A DNA stretch of 34,265 nucleotides from a virus, in IMG/VR virus record IMGVR_UViG_3300048112_000090, positions 1 to 34,265 of that record; one strand, written 5' to 3'. This document shows, piece by piece, positions 13,317 through 19,192 of the stretch. Numbering within the stretch: the stretch's first letter is position 1; each line of letters opens with the position of its first letter. Under the pieces are notes generated by a model. It had not been told where the DNA came from, made no database searches, and was given only the letters and a program-made list of their open reading frames with translations. A program made the position numbers and the translations under genes.

Positions 13317-13677
13317 AGACGAGAACAAACCAGTAAAGAAGGTTGATGGTCGCAAGAACAATGGTGGTCATTCAACTAAAGGTAGAGCAGGTAGACCTCC
13401 TAAGATAACTGAGAAGAAGCTACGGAACTTTGCAGTTAGTGCCATAAAAAAAGCCTATGGTAGCGAGGAGAAGATGTGGCTTGAGGTAGCGAAACAAGCT
13501 AAGGAGAGCTTCCCCCATATGAAGATGCTATTAGAGTTTACGTATGGTAAACCTAAAGAGCAGAAGGAGGTCAATGTTAAGACTGATATAAACATTCCAA
13601 TAGTAAACTTCCTTGAAGAAAGAACAATAGATATAACCCCTGAAGAAGATAAAGATGAGCCAAGTACAACTGAATAA
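13303..13677 (+). CDS. Terminase small subunit
   Basis: The 124-aa protein begins with a basic Lys/Gly-rich tail (GGHSTKGRAGRPPKITEKKL) followed by a helix-turn-helix-like region (AVSAIKKAYGSEEKMWLEVA, then MKMLLEFTYGKPKEQKEV), a form common in small terminases that bind phage DNA at the packaging start. It overlaps the large subunit by 23 bp, which strongly supports the assignment. ATG at 13303 is used, and an ATG one codon on (13306) is equally possible. The acidic C-terminus (TPEEDKDEPSTTE) may contact the large subunit. Confidence 0.8.
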   Translation: MMENKDENKPVKKVDGRKNNGGHSTKGRAGRPPKITEKKLRNFAVSAIKKAYGSEEKMWLEVAKQAKESFPHMKMLLEFTYGKPKEQKEVNVKTDINIPIVNFLEERTIDITPEEDKDEPSTTE

Positions 13678-14869
13678 GAAATACAAGTCGTTATACAATA
13701 GCGATGCAAGATACCACGTTGTAACTGGAGGTCGTGGTTCGGGAAAGTCGTTTGGGATAAACGTATTCCTACTCCACCTAACCTATGAGAAAGGGCATAA
13801 GATTCTCTTTACTCGTTACACTATGACCTCAGCCTCGATGTCTATTATTCCTGAGTTCTTGGAGAAGATAGATTTGATGGGTGTTGCAGAACACTTCGAG
13901 GTTACTAAGGCAGAGATCACAAACAAGCTCACAGGAAGCTCTATTATCTTTAGTGGGGTCAAGACATCAAGTGGCGACCAAACGGCAAAGCTAAAGTCTA
14001 TTAATGCTGTTACAACGTTTGTTGTTGATGAGGCAGAAGAACTTACAGACGAAGAAGTATTCGATAAGATTGACTTTTCTGTTAGAGCAAAAGGTGTAAA
14101 GAATAGATGTATCGTAATCTTAAACCCTACGACAAAAGAGCATTGGATATACCAAAGGTTCTTTCAGAATAGAGGTGTACCTGATGGACATAACGGAGAT
14201 AAGGAGAACGTGAATTATATCCATACAACATACCTTGATAATATTGACAACCTATCAGAATCGTTTGTGTTAGGTTTAGAGGATATGAAGAAGCATAGAC
14301 CAGAGAAGTTTCGCCATCAGATAATGGGAGGCTGGCTGGACAGAGCAGAAGGTGTTGTGTTTACTGATTGGTCGATAGGAGATTTCCCTAAAGATATGGA
14401 CACCATCTTTGGACAAGACTTTGGATTTTCGGTAGACCCATCTGTATTGGTCGAGGTTGCAGTAGATAAAAAACTAAAGAAAGTGTGGGCAAAGCTCCAC
14501 TTCTACAAACCAGGAATGGCTACATCTCAGCTCTATGAATCTAATAGGAGGTACGCAGGTAAGAATCTTATTGTGTGTGATAACTCAGAGCCAAGACTAT
14601 TGTCAGAATTTAAGATGAAAGGACTTAACGTTACCCCTACAATCAAGAAGAAAGGTAGTATCTTGACGGGTATTGCGATGATGCAAGACTATCACATTGT
14701 TATAGATAGCAATTCAATAGACCTGATAAAAGAGTTTAATAACTACTCTTGGAAGATGAGAGGCTCTGTGCCTCGTGATGATTGGAATCACGGAATAGAT
14801 GCCTTGCGTTATGCTTGTGAGTATCTGCTGATGAGGTCAGTTCCTAAAGGGATGTACATCGTCAATTAG
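13655..14869 (+). CDS. terL: Terminase large subunit (DNA packaging motor and nuclease)
   Basis: The 404-aa protein has an ATPase with Walker A GGRGSGKS (residues 25-32) and Walker B FVVDEAEEL. It also has a C-terminal RNase H-like nuclease with acidic residues in FGQDFGFSVDPSVLV, VCDNSEP and WNHGIDALRY. It follows the Terminase_3 architecture. It pumps DNA into proheads and cuts the concatemer. Circular permutation of the assembly is compatible with headful (pac) packaging, but the site cannot be read directly. The nearest repeat cluster starts 5 bp after its stop codon. Confidence 0.95.
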   Translation: MSQVQLNKKYKSLYNSDARYHVVTGGRGSGKSFGINVFLLHLTYEKGHKILFTRYTMTSASMSIIPEFLEKIDLMGVAEHFEVTKAEITNKLTGSSIIFSGVKTSSGDQTAKLKSINAVTTFVVDEAEELTDEEVFDKIDFSVRAKGVKNRCIVILNPTTKEHWIYQRFFQNRGVPDGHNGDKENVNYIHTTYLDNIDNLSESFVLGLEDMKKHRPEKFRHQIMGGWLDRAEGVVFTDWSIGDFPKDMDTIFGQDFGFSVDPSVLVEVAVDKKLKKVWAKLHFYKPGMATSQLYESNRRYAGKNLIVCDNSEPRLLSEFKMKGLNVTPTIKKKGSILTGIAMMQDYHIVIDSNSIDLIKEFNNYSWKMRGSVPRDDWNHGIDALRYACEYLLMRSVPKGMYIVN

Positions 14870-14874
14870 TTTGA

Positions 14875-14945
14875 CAATTCAATAGGGTAGTTTGACAATT
14901 CAATACCCTTTCAATTCAATACCCCCCCTTTCAATTCAATACCCC
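14875..14945. repeat. Repeat cluster R1: four CAATTCAATA units
   Basis: Units start at 14875, 14896, 14912 and 14932 (spacing 21, 16 and 20 bp). Each reads CAATTCAATA followed by a run of G (first) or C (the other three). The first GGGTA can pair with the later TACCC. It begins 5 bp after the terL stop. The 17-bp form CAATTCAATAGGGGGTA recurs at 17.0-17.2 kb and shorter forms occur at 18.9 kb. Confidence 0.85.
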
Positions 14946-14969
14946 TCCGATTTCTCGTTGGGGTTTTTT
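14941..14969 (+). terminator. Intrinsic terminator after the terminase operon
   Basis: ACCCC (14941-14945, the end of the last R1 repeat unit) pairs with GGGGT (14960-14964) and six Ts follow. The upstream C-runs of the other R1 units could substitute in the stem. From here to 15134 there is no gene; the gap holds a CCTGGAATCCAGG palindrome (14990-15002) and promoter P5. Confidence 0.6.
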
Positions 14970-15074
14970 GATTTTAGCTCTTTGTCAGTCCTGGAATCCA
15001 GGAGGTGTCATCGTGCCACATCACAAACAAAAAGACTTTTGTAGGTCTTGTCAAGTAAAAAAGTGAAAAAAGTT

Positions 15075-15104
15075 TTGGTAGTTTGAAAAATAGTTGTACA
15101 TTTG
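15075..15104 (+). promoter_or_regulatory. Promoter P5 of cassette A
   Basis: TTG (15075-15077, in a TTTTGG context) is followed after 19 bp by TACATTTG (15097-15104). The ATG of the first cassette A gene lies at 15134, giving a short leader. The promoter also shows that the in-frame TTG at 15083 cannot be the start codon. Confidence 0.75.
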
Positions 15105-15133
15105 CTTCAAGTTTAAACATTAAAGCAAACTAT

Positions 15134-15325
15134 ATGAAAAATCCAAGAACAAAAAAAGGAACAATGCAAAATATCTATAAGCAAGATATTACTTCTGATA
15201 TTCAGAAGGCGTTAGACTTAATCAGTAAAGGTTTTTTCTTGTCGGAAAACAATACTGCATTGGAACACAAGGAAGGCGGATACTTTAAAATCAGCAAAAG
15301 AGTTACTAATTACTTTAACAAATAA
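15134..15325 (+). CDS. Hypothetical 63-aa protein, first gene of cassette A
   Basis: This small basic protein (MKNPRTKKGTMQNIYKQDIT, later SKGFFLSENNTALEHKEGGYFKISKRVTNYF) may form a short alpha/beta domain. The start is set by the promoter upstream. Similar short proteins with a GGYFKIS-type strand accompany DUF2693-like proteins on phages and plasmids, as far as I recall. The function is unknown. Confidence 0.65.
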   Translation: MKNPRTKKGTMQNIYKQDITSDIQKALDLISKGFFLSENNTALEHKEGGYFKISKRVTNYFNK

Positions 15326-15337
15326 AAACTAAATATT

Positions 15338-15607
15338 ATGACAAACAAAAGAGAACAAATTATCAAGGCAATTAGTACTGGAAAATTCTTTACTATTAAG
15401 TTTATCAAGAAGAACGGAATGCTTAGAGAACTCAACGGAAGGCTTGGAGTAAAAAAACATCTTAAAGGAGGATCGCTTGGATATGACCCAAAGACTTTCA
15501 ACTATATCATTGTTTTTGATGTAGCTAATAAAGGATACCGAACTGTGAACGTAGATACAGTTATCGAATTAATTTGCAATAAAAATAAGATAGAATTTGC
15601 CAGTTAG
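15338..15607 (+). CDS. DUF2693-like protein
   Basis: The 89-aa protein has the pattern KFFTIKFIKKNGMLRELNGRLGVKKHLKGG, then YDPK, a hydrophobic strand, KGYRTVNVDTVIEL. This strand-rich layout fits DUF2693, a small uncharacterised family of phages, plasmids and conjugative elements in Bacteroidota. It might bind nucleic acid through an SH3-like barrel, but that is inference. Promoter P6 overlaps its 3' end, so the next gene can be expressed separately. Confidence 0.65.
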   Translation: MTNKREQIIKAISTGKFFTIKFIKKNGMLRELNGRLGVKKHLKGGSLGYDPKTFNYIIVFDVANKGYRTVNVDTVIELICNKNKIEFAS

Positions 15608-15627
15608 AAATAAATGTTGTAGATTTA
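15597..15627 (+). promoter_or_regulatory. Candidate promoter P6 within cassette A
   Basis: TTG (15597-15599) and TAGATTTA (15620-15627) are separated by 20 bp; the last base of the -7 box deviates. The leader downstream (CCAAGTTTAACAAATAAAAC) closely resembles that of P5 (TCAAGTTTAAACATTAAAGC), indicating a duplicated control unit. Confidence 0.5.
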
Positions 15628-15656
15628 CACCAAGTTTAACAAATAAAACAAACGAT

Positions 15657-15881
15657 ATGACAAAAGCAGAACAAGTACAAAAAGCCAAAGACCTATTACA
15701 AAGCGTAGGCTACCACGTTTCCTGGTGGACTGTTGGCGATGTTACAGATAACTACGATGTTAGCTTTCAAGAAGCTCAGCATTGCTTAGAGGCAGTATTA
15801 CACGGAGAACTAATTACCGATATGGTAAAGGAAGAAATACACGAATTTGCATACGAAAACGATTACAAAGAAAATAACTAA
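15657..15881 (+). CDS. Hypothetical 74-aa protein of cassette A
   Basis: The protein MTKAEQVQKAKDLLQSVGYH is followed by WWTVGDVTDNYDVSFQEAQHC and an acidic helix (MVKEEIHEFAYEND). The middle resembles a helix-turn-helix in which DVSFQEAQHCLEAVL would be the second part, but this is a weak resemblance. The ATG at 15657 follows leader P6; an in-frame ATG-less extension reaches back to the promoter and is discarded. Confidence 0.65.
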   Translation: MTKAEQVQKAKDLLQSVGYHVSWWTVGDVTDNYDVSFQEAQHCLEAVLHGELITDMVKEEIHEFAYENDYKENN

Positions 15882-15892
15882 AAACAAATATT

Positions 15893-16042
15893 ATGACAAT
15901 GAACGAATCATTACAAAGACATCAAGCATTTAACGAGGTGCTGAAGCTTATGAACAGTAACAAAGATTTTATGAATTTTGGCTTGTTTGACGAGATAGTC
16001 AAGTTAGCCCTAGAACGACAAGAAATAACTAAAAACAATTAA
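15893..16042 (+). CDS. Hypothetical 49-aa protein of cassette A
   Basis: This small helical protein (MTMNESLQRHQAFNEVLKLM, then NFGLFDEIVKLALERQEI) ends 1 bp before the next gene. Alternative starts exist at the second Met. No family is recognised. It shares the short intergenic motif CTAAAAACAA with the preceding gene end. Confidence 0.55.
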   Translation: MTMNESLQRHQAFNEVLKLMNSNKDFMNFGLFDEIVKLALERQEITKNN

Positions 16043-16043
16043 G

Positions 16044-16310
16044 ATGGAAAACATTACAACAGAAAGATTTAGAGGATGGGCAAATTATTTTACTTTCAAG
16101 GTGTTTGATGACACTTTGAGTATGATTGATTTCGATGATAAGGTAAGTGCTGAAGACGTTAGAAAGATTGCATTACAGAATTTATTTTTAGGCTATGAAA
16201 TTAAAAACGGAAGCCATAGGGTAGAAGAATATGCAAAGATGATGATGGAGTTGGTAGACTTTGATGACATCGCAGAAACTATTAATCTTGATCTAAAAAA
16301 CATAAAATAA
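16044..16310 (+). CDS. Hypothetical acidic 88-aa protein of cassette A
   Basis: The protein (MENITTERFRGWANYFTFKV, then MIDFDDKVSAEDVRKIALQN and a helical C-terminus) is acidic and predicted alpha-helical. Its stop overlaps the next ATG by one base (TAATG), so the two are translationally coupled. A possible mimic of DNA or an inhibitor of a host enzyme cannot be excluded, but no motif supports it. Confidence 0.65.
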   Translation: MENITTERFRGWANYFTFKVFDDTLSMIDFDDKVSAEDVRKIALQNLFLGYEIKNGSHRVEEYAKMMMELVDFDDIAETINLDLKNIK

Positions 16311-16468
16311 TGGAATACACAGACGAACAACAAGAACTAATGTATATTGAATACTTTAATAACTATTTGACTATTGATGTTTTCGCAGAGCATCATCAGA
16401 TCAGTAGAGAAGAAGCCGGACACATTTTGTCAAGTGGCAGACTAATTAACCACAGTAAATACAAATAA
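16310..16468 (+). CDS. Small helix-turn-helix-like protein of cassette A
   Basis: The 52-aa product contains YLTIDVFAEHHQISREEAGHILSSGRLI (about residues 20-47), which has the shape of a short DNA-binding helix-turn-helix. Such mini regulators are common in phage accessory cassettes. It starts within the stop of the previous gene and ends 1 bp before the zinc-ribbon gene. Confidence 0.55.
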   Translation: MEYTDEQQELMYIEYFNNYLTIDVFAEHHQISREEAGHILSSGRLINHSKYK

Positions 16469-16469
16469 G

Positions 16470-16604
16470 ATGGCTAAAAACAAATGTAATATGTGTGGGC
16501 ATAACAATCCCAAAGATAATTTTAGATGCGAAGCAGAAGACTGCGGAGTGCCTTTAGATTTAGAAATAACTATAAACGATTGGGGACTACCCGAAATAAA
16601 CTAA
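16470..16604 (+). CDS. Small zinc-ribbon-like protein of cassette A
   Basis: The 44-aa protein carries CNMCGHNN and CEAEDCG, two Cys pairs (Cys6, Cys9 and Cys22, Cys27) that should hold one zinc ion. Only the ribbon and a short acidic tail are present. It could bind nucleic acid or a host protein. The stop is followed after 1 bp by the next ATG. Confidence 0.6.
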   Translation: MAKNKCNMCGHNNPKDNFRCEAEDCGVPLDLEITINDWGLPEIN

Positions 16605-16605
16605 G

Positions 16606-16746
16606 ATGGAAGGAGAAATTAGAGTGACAGAACTCAATCAACTTATAAAAGAGTCAAGGGCAAAAGTAGAGTACTACGAATCCAAACTCATAGATTCCAG
16701 GTTACAATTATTAAAGCAATTAATCGAACTAAAAAAACTAACATAA
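16606..16746 (+). CDS. Small coiled-coil protein of cassette A
   Basis: The 46-aa frame (MEGEIRVTELNQLIKESRAK, then a Leu-rich helix LQLLKQLIELKKLT) is almost entirely one amphipathic helix. The spacing of 1 bp on both sides suits an operon gene. No function is recognised. Confidence 0.55.
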   Translation: MEGEIRVTELNQLIKESRAKVEYYESKLIDSRLQLLKQLIELKKLT

Positions 16747-16747
16747 T

Positions 16748-16996
16748 ATGTCATACAATAAAAAATGGGCAGATCTAAAAACACTAACACCCGAACAAAC
16801 ACAAAGAGGTAATTTCCCAAGAGATTTTTGGAATTACCATACCAATGCAGTAACCGGATTCCCAATAGAGCGAACAAGGGGCGAAATAGAAGCTGAGAGG
16901 AAATATAATGAAGGCAAGTATAGAAAGCCATCACAATTTCCTGACGCACGTTGTAACGGCTCGAGAGTGCCTAGATTTGCGAAAGATGGTTTTTAG
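16748..16996 (+). CDS. Hypothetical 82-aa protein, last gene of cassette A
   Basis: This basic, proline- and aromatic-rich protein (NFPRDFWNYHTNAVTGFPIE, ERTRGEIEAERKYNEGKYRKP, then SRVPRFAKDGF) seems weakly structured. It ends 5 bp before the first R2 repeat, exactly as terL ends 5 bp before R1. No family is recognised. Confidence 0.65.
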   Translation: MSYNKKWADLKTLTPEQTQRGNFPRDFWNYHTNAVTGFPIERTRGEIEAERKYNEGKYRKPSQFPDARCNGSRVPRFAKDGF

Positions 16997-17001
16997 GGTA
17001 G

Positions 17002-17188
17002 CAATCTAATAGGGGGTACGCAATTCAAAAGGGGGTAACATTAATTTGTTGCTCCTTTTTTTTTGTTGGCAAAAGTTCTCCAGGCAGATCGGTTCTCCAG
17101 GAAGAAATAGTTTGACAATCCAAAAGGGGGTAAACAATTCAATACGGGGTAGCAATTCAATAGGGGGTAAACAATTCAATAGGGGGTA
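17002..17188. repeat. Repeat cluster R2: six 17-bp units
   Basis: Units of consensus CAATTCAATAGGGGGTA start at 17002, 17021, 17116, 17135, 17153 and 17172. Spacing inside the two groups is 18-19 bp, and the last two units are perfect. The 95-bp gap between groups holds a terminator and a GTTCTCCAGG pair (17075-17084, 17092-17101). The gene-free stretch 16997-17318 also has a G-rich tract at 17199-17233 and promoter P7. Confidence 0.9.
17032..17064 (+). terminator. Intrinsic terminator of cassette A
   Basis: GGGGTAACA (17032-17040) pairs with TGTTGCTCC (17047-17055) over nine base pairs, including two G-U, with a 6-nt loop. Nine Ts follow at 17056-17064. The upper arm is the G-run end of the second R2 repeat unit, so a repeat unit supplies half of the terminator. 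Confidence 0.75.
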
Positions 17189-17256
17189 GGCTCGTTTTGG
17201 TGGTGGGTGGTGGCGGTTTGTATGGTGGTGGGTTTCAATACATTGCGAAAAAAAAT

Positions 17257-17286
17257 TTGGCACATTGTAAAAAAAGTGTATCTTTG
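17257..17286 (+). promoter_or_regulatory. Promoter P7 of cassette B
   Basis: TTG (17257-17259, in ATTTGG) is followed after 19 bp by TATCTTTG (17279-17286). The first gene of cassette B starts at 17319. Confidence 0.75.
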
Positions 17287-17318
17287 TCAAAACATTACTA
17301 ACTAAAATATATAATACT

Positions 17319-17591
17319 ATGAATGTAACCGATAAACACGTAGCCGAAAACAGAGCCGCAATTCGTAAAAACATACAGAACAAAATTCTAAAAACTAACA
17401 AAATGAAAGAACTACAAAAACCTAAGACAATCGAACTTAAAACGGGCTTGACGTGTAAAATTGACAAAAACGGACGTGTACACGTTTTTAATACAAAAGA
17501 ACTGCAACCAGAGCCGAAAACAAAAGAGGGTGTTTACCTTGCTTTGTTCTTTATTTTATTAACTGCTTTTATCCTAATCAAAACTATCTAA
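17319..17591 (+). CDS. Small protein with C-terminal membrane anchor, cassette B
   Basis: The 90-aa product has a basic, hydrophilic N-terminal part (residues 1-68, ending KELQPEPKTKEG) and one strong membrane helix at residues 70-89 (VYLALFFILLTAFILIKTI), so it is probably tail-anchored with the soluble part in the cytoplasm. An internal ATG at 17403 could give a 62-aa form. It precedes the GP88 gene by 11 bp. The function is unknown. Confidence 0.65.
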   Translation: MNVTDKHVAENRAAIRKNIQNKILKTNKMKELQKPKTIELKTGLTCKIDKNGRVHVFNTKELQPEPKTKEGVYLALFFILLTAFILIKTI

Positions 17592-17602
17592 ATTTTACCA
17601 CT

Positions 17603-18319
17603 ATGGAACTACAAAAATATCAATCAAAAAAACTATTAAGCAACGGAACTACTAATACCAAAACGGCAAAAAACGATATAAAAACTTTTATACTTTACTT
17701 AGCCCCACACAATCAAAACAGCAAAGGGATAACTCTTTGTTCTCATGCATCAATTGGATGTATTAAGGCTTGCTTATTTTCGGCGGGGCGCGGTAAATTT
17801 ACCAATGTACAAAACTCACGTACAGAAAAAGCCAATTATTTTGTAGAGTATAAAAAAGAGTTTCTCAATCACCTAGCAAAAGAAATAAATACAAAAGTAA
17901 AAACCGCAAGACGCAAAGGTGAAAAAATTGCGTTTAGGCTAAACGGCACGTCCGATTTAGATTTTGTCTACCTACTTAAAAAGCATGCAAATTTTGATAT
18001 TTTAGATACAAAGGATGTTGCAATATACTATGACTATACACCAAATATTCAACGTGCGATAAGATATAAAAACCATCCGCTTTATACAGTTACATTTTCG
18101 CGTAAAGAAAATAATCCCGTAGAAACTAAAATAGCTTTTAACGAGGGCATAAATACAGCTGTAGTATTTAATAAGCTGCCAAAAGTTTGGATGGGCAAAA
18201 AAGTTATTGACGGTGATAAAAGCGATTTAGAGATGGTAAAGCATAAAGATGTTATTTTAGGACTTATTGCCAAAGGTGATGCAAAAAAGGATAAAACTAA
18301 CTTTGTAATATTTATATAA
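17603..18319 (+). CDS. GP88-family phage protein
   Basis: The 238-aa protein fits the phage Gene Product 88 family as I recall it: TFILYLAPHNQNSKG, then CSHASIGCIKACLFSAGRG with Cys46, Cys53 and Cys57, a RTEKANYFVEYKKEFLNHLA helix, and FRLNGTSDLDF (about residues 112-122). The three close cysteines resemble a metal or iron-sulfur site, though none has been shown to my knowledge. GP88 proteins are widespread in phages but have no established function. The gene lies in a repeat-bounded cassette with its own promoter and terminator, and its codon use (for example CGC, ACG, GCG) differs from the replication genes. Confidence 0.75.
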   Translation: MELQKYQSKKLLSNGTTNTKTAKNDIKTFILYLAPHNQNSKGITLCSHASIGCIKACLFSAGRGKFTNVQNSRTEKANYFVEYKKEFLNHLAKEINTKVKTARRKGEKIAFRLNGTSDLDFVYLLKKHANFDILDTKDVAIYYDYTPNIQRAIRYKNHPLYTVTFSRKENNPVETKIAFNEGINTAVVFNKLPKVWMGKKVIDGDKSDLEMVKHKDVILGLIAKGDAKKDKTNFVIFI

Positions 18320-18327
18320 GTTAATTT

Positions 18328-18450
18328 ATGGAAGCATTAAAAAGCCTAATTAAGGCATACGGACAAAAACCAGTCGACACATTGGACGGACTAAAAAAGC
18401 AATTGGATGAAATTTTAGAATCAATTGACCCACGTTGCGAAGAGTATTGA
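18328..18450 (+). CDS. Hypothetical 40-aa protein, last gene of cassette B
   Basis: The short helical frame (MEALKSLIKAYGQKPVDTLD, then GLKKQLDEILESIDPRCEEY) starts 8 bp after the GP88 stop and ends 33 bp before a strong terminator, so it fits the operon. Its composition is typical of a small helical adaptor. No family is recognised. Confidence 0.55.
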   Translation: MEALKSLIKAYGQKPVDTLDGLKKQLDEILESIDPRCEEY

Positions 18451-18483
18451 ATTAATCTTTAACCCTTATCTATTAAAATTAAG

Positions 18484-18506
18484 CCTCCCAATTGGGGGGT
18501 TTTTTT
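18484..18506 (+). terminator. Strong intrinsic terminator of cassette B
   Basis: CCTCCC (18484-18489) pairs with GGGGGG (18494-18499, one G-U pair) around an AATT loop, with seven Ts at 18500-18506. This is the clearest terminator in the window. Confidence 0.9.
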
Positions 18507-18592
18507 GTGTTATTAATTTACGGGGCTTGTTGATTGTCAAATTTTTATGATTAATTAAGGGGGTGAAAGGGGGTGCGCTTCCTTTTGCACCC

Positions 18593-18773
18593 AAATAAGC
18601 CGTTTAAGCAACTTTTTAGCCGTTTTAAGAGCCTTTTGAGCAGATCTGACACCAATATACCACCTGGACAATTTCGAGCCGTTAGAAACGATATTTGCCA
18701 AGTAAAGGAATGACCTCAAATAAGCCGTTCTAAGAGATTCTTTTTTTCAATCTATACCAACATACCACCTGGA
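18593..18773. repeat. Duplicated boxes (AAATAAGCCGTTYTAAG and CCAAYATACCACCTGGA)
   Basis: Box A lies at 18593-18608 (AAATAAGCCGTTTAAG) and 18718-18734 (AAATAAGCCGTTCTAAG). Box B lies at 18652-18668 and 18757-18773, differing at one base. Two further AGCCGTT cores lie near 18617 and 18677. The A-then-B order is kept in both copies, with different spacing (59 and 39 bp), which suggests protein-binding sites more than a simple tandem duplication. Confidence 0.7.
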
Positions 18774-18898
18774 GGGTGAAAGTAGCTTAAAATAGCCTTA
18801 CTATGGCTTAGGAGGGGTGTCAGGGGTGGACTCTCACGGGATACGATGCGTGACAGTCTATTCACCTCCACTCTCTACACAAGTCAATCTCCAACTGA

Positions 18899-18942
18899 CA
18901 ATCTAATAGGGTGGGTAAATGGTTCTTCAATTCAATAGGGTA
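18899..18942. repeat. Repeat cluster R3: two units
   Basis: CAATCTAATAGGGTGGGTA (18899-18917) and CAATTCAATAGGGTA (18928-18942) are variants of the R1/R2 unit. They lie 250-270 bp before the late genes, closing the accessory interval that R1 opens. Confidence 0.75.
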
Positions 18943-19027
18943 CTTAAAATAATCTCATCGCTCTATATATCACGATATATACTTAAACAATATACTGTAT
19001 ATTTATTTTAGTGTATCACGTAGAATA

Positions 19028-19117
19028 CTTACTATGATATATAACACTATGTATTATGATATACTACACTATGTATCATAATATGTAATGTATCATAATA
19101 TATTATATTATAGTAAG
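19028..19117. repeat. AT-rich palindromic tract
   Basis: The outer arms CTTACTATGATATA (19028-19041) and TATATTATAGTAAG (19104-19117) match at 13 of 14 pairs. Inside lies a perfect 10-bp inverted repeat (TATTATGATA 19052-19061, TATCATAATA 19074-19083). The tract also has a 22-bp direct periodicity (ACACTATGTAT at 19044 and 19066). It could form a cruciform or melt easily. Confidence 0.7.
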
Positions 19118-19192
19118 TGACAAAAAGACAGTTGGAGATATACGAGGTACACTTCATCATTTTTCTATTACTTGAGTAGAAATATTCAATTT

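Larger units (their letters stand above)
18507..19192. promoter_or_regulatory. Gene-free control region, possible origin or late control
   Basis: There is no gene between the cassette B terminator and the tail chaperone start. The region holds a GGGTGC/GCACCC hairpin (18571-18576 with 18587-18592), the duplicated boxes at 18593-18773, R3 repeats at 18899-18942, the near-palindromic ATATCACGA site at 18967-18975 and a very AT-rich palindromic tract to 19117. Iteron-like repeats beside an easily melted tract resemble origins of replication. Late-gene control elements would be expected here too. No perfect TAnnTTTG promoter precedes 19193. Confidence 0.45.

Noticed and set aside
15083-15133. Upstream TTG start for the first cassette A gene
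   Set aside because: It falls inside promoter P5, before the expected transcript start.
14875-17188. CRISPR array
   Set aside because: The repeats are 17 bp with 1-5 bp between units in groups. There are no unique 30-bp spacers and no cas genes.
17006-17467. 153-aa open frame on the - strand over the repeat cluster
   Set aside because: It is a translation of the R2 repeats, G-rich tract and promoter P7. Hydrophobic composition results from reverse T/C-rich sequence.
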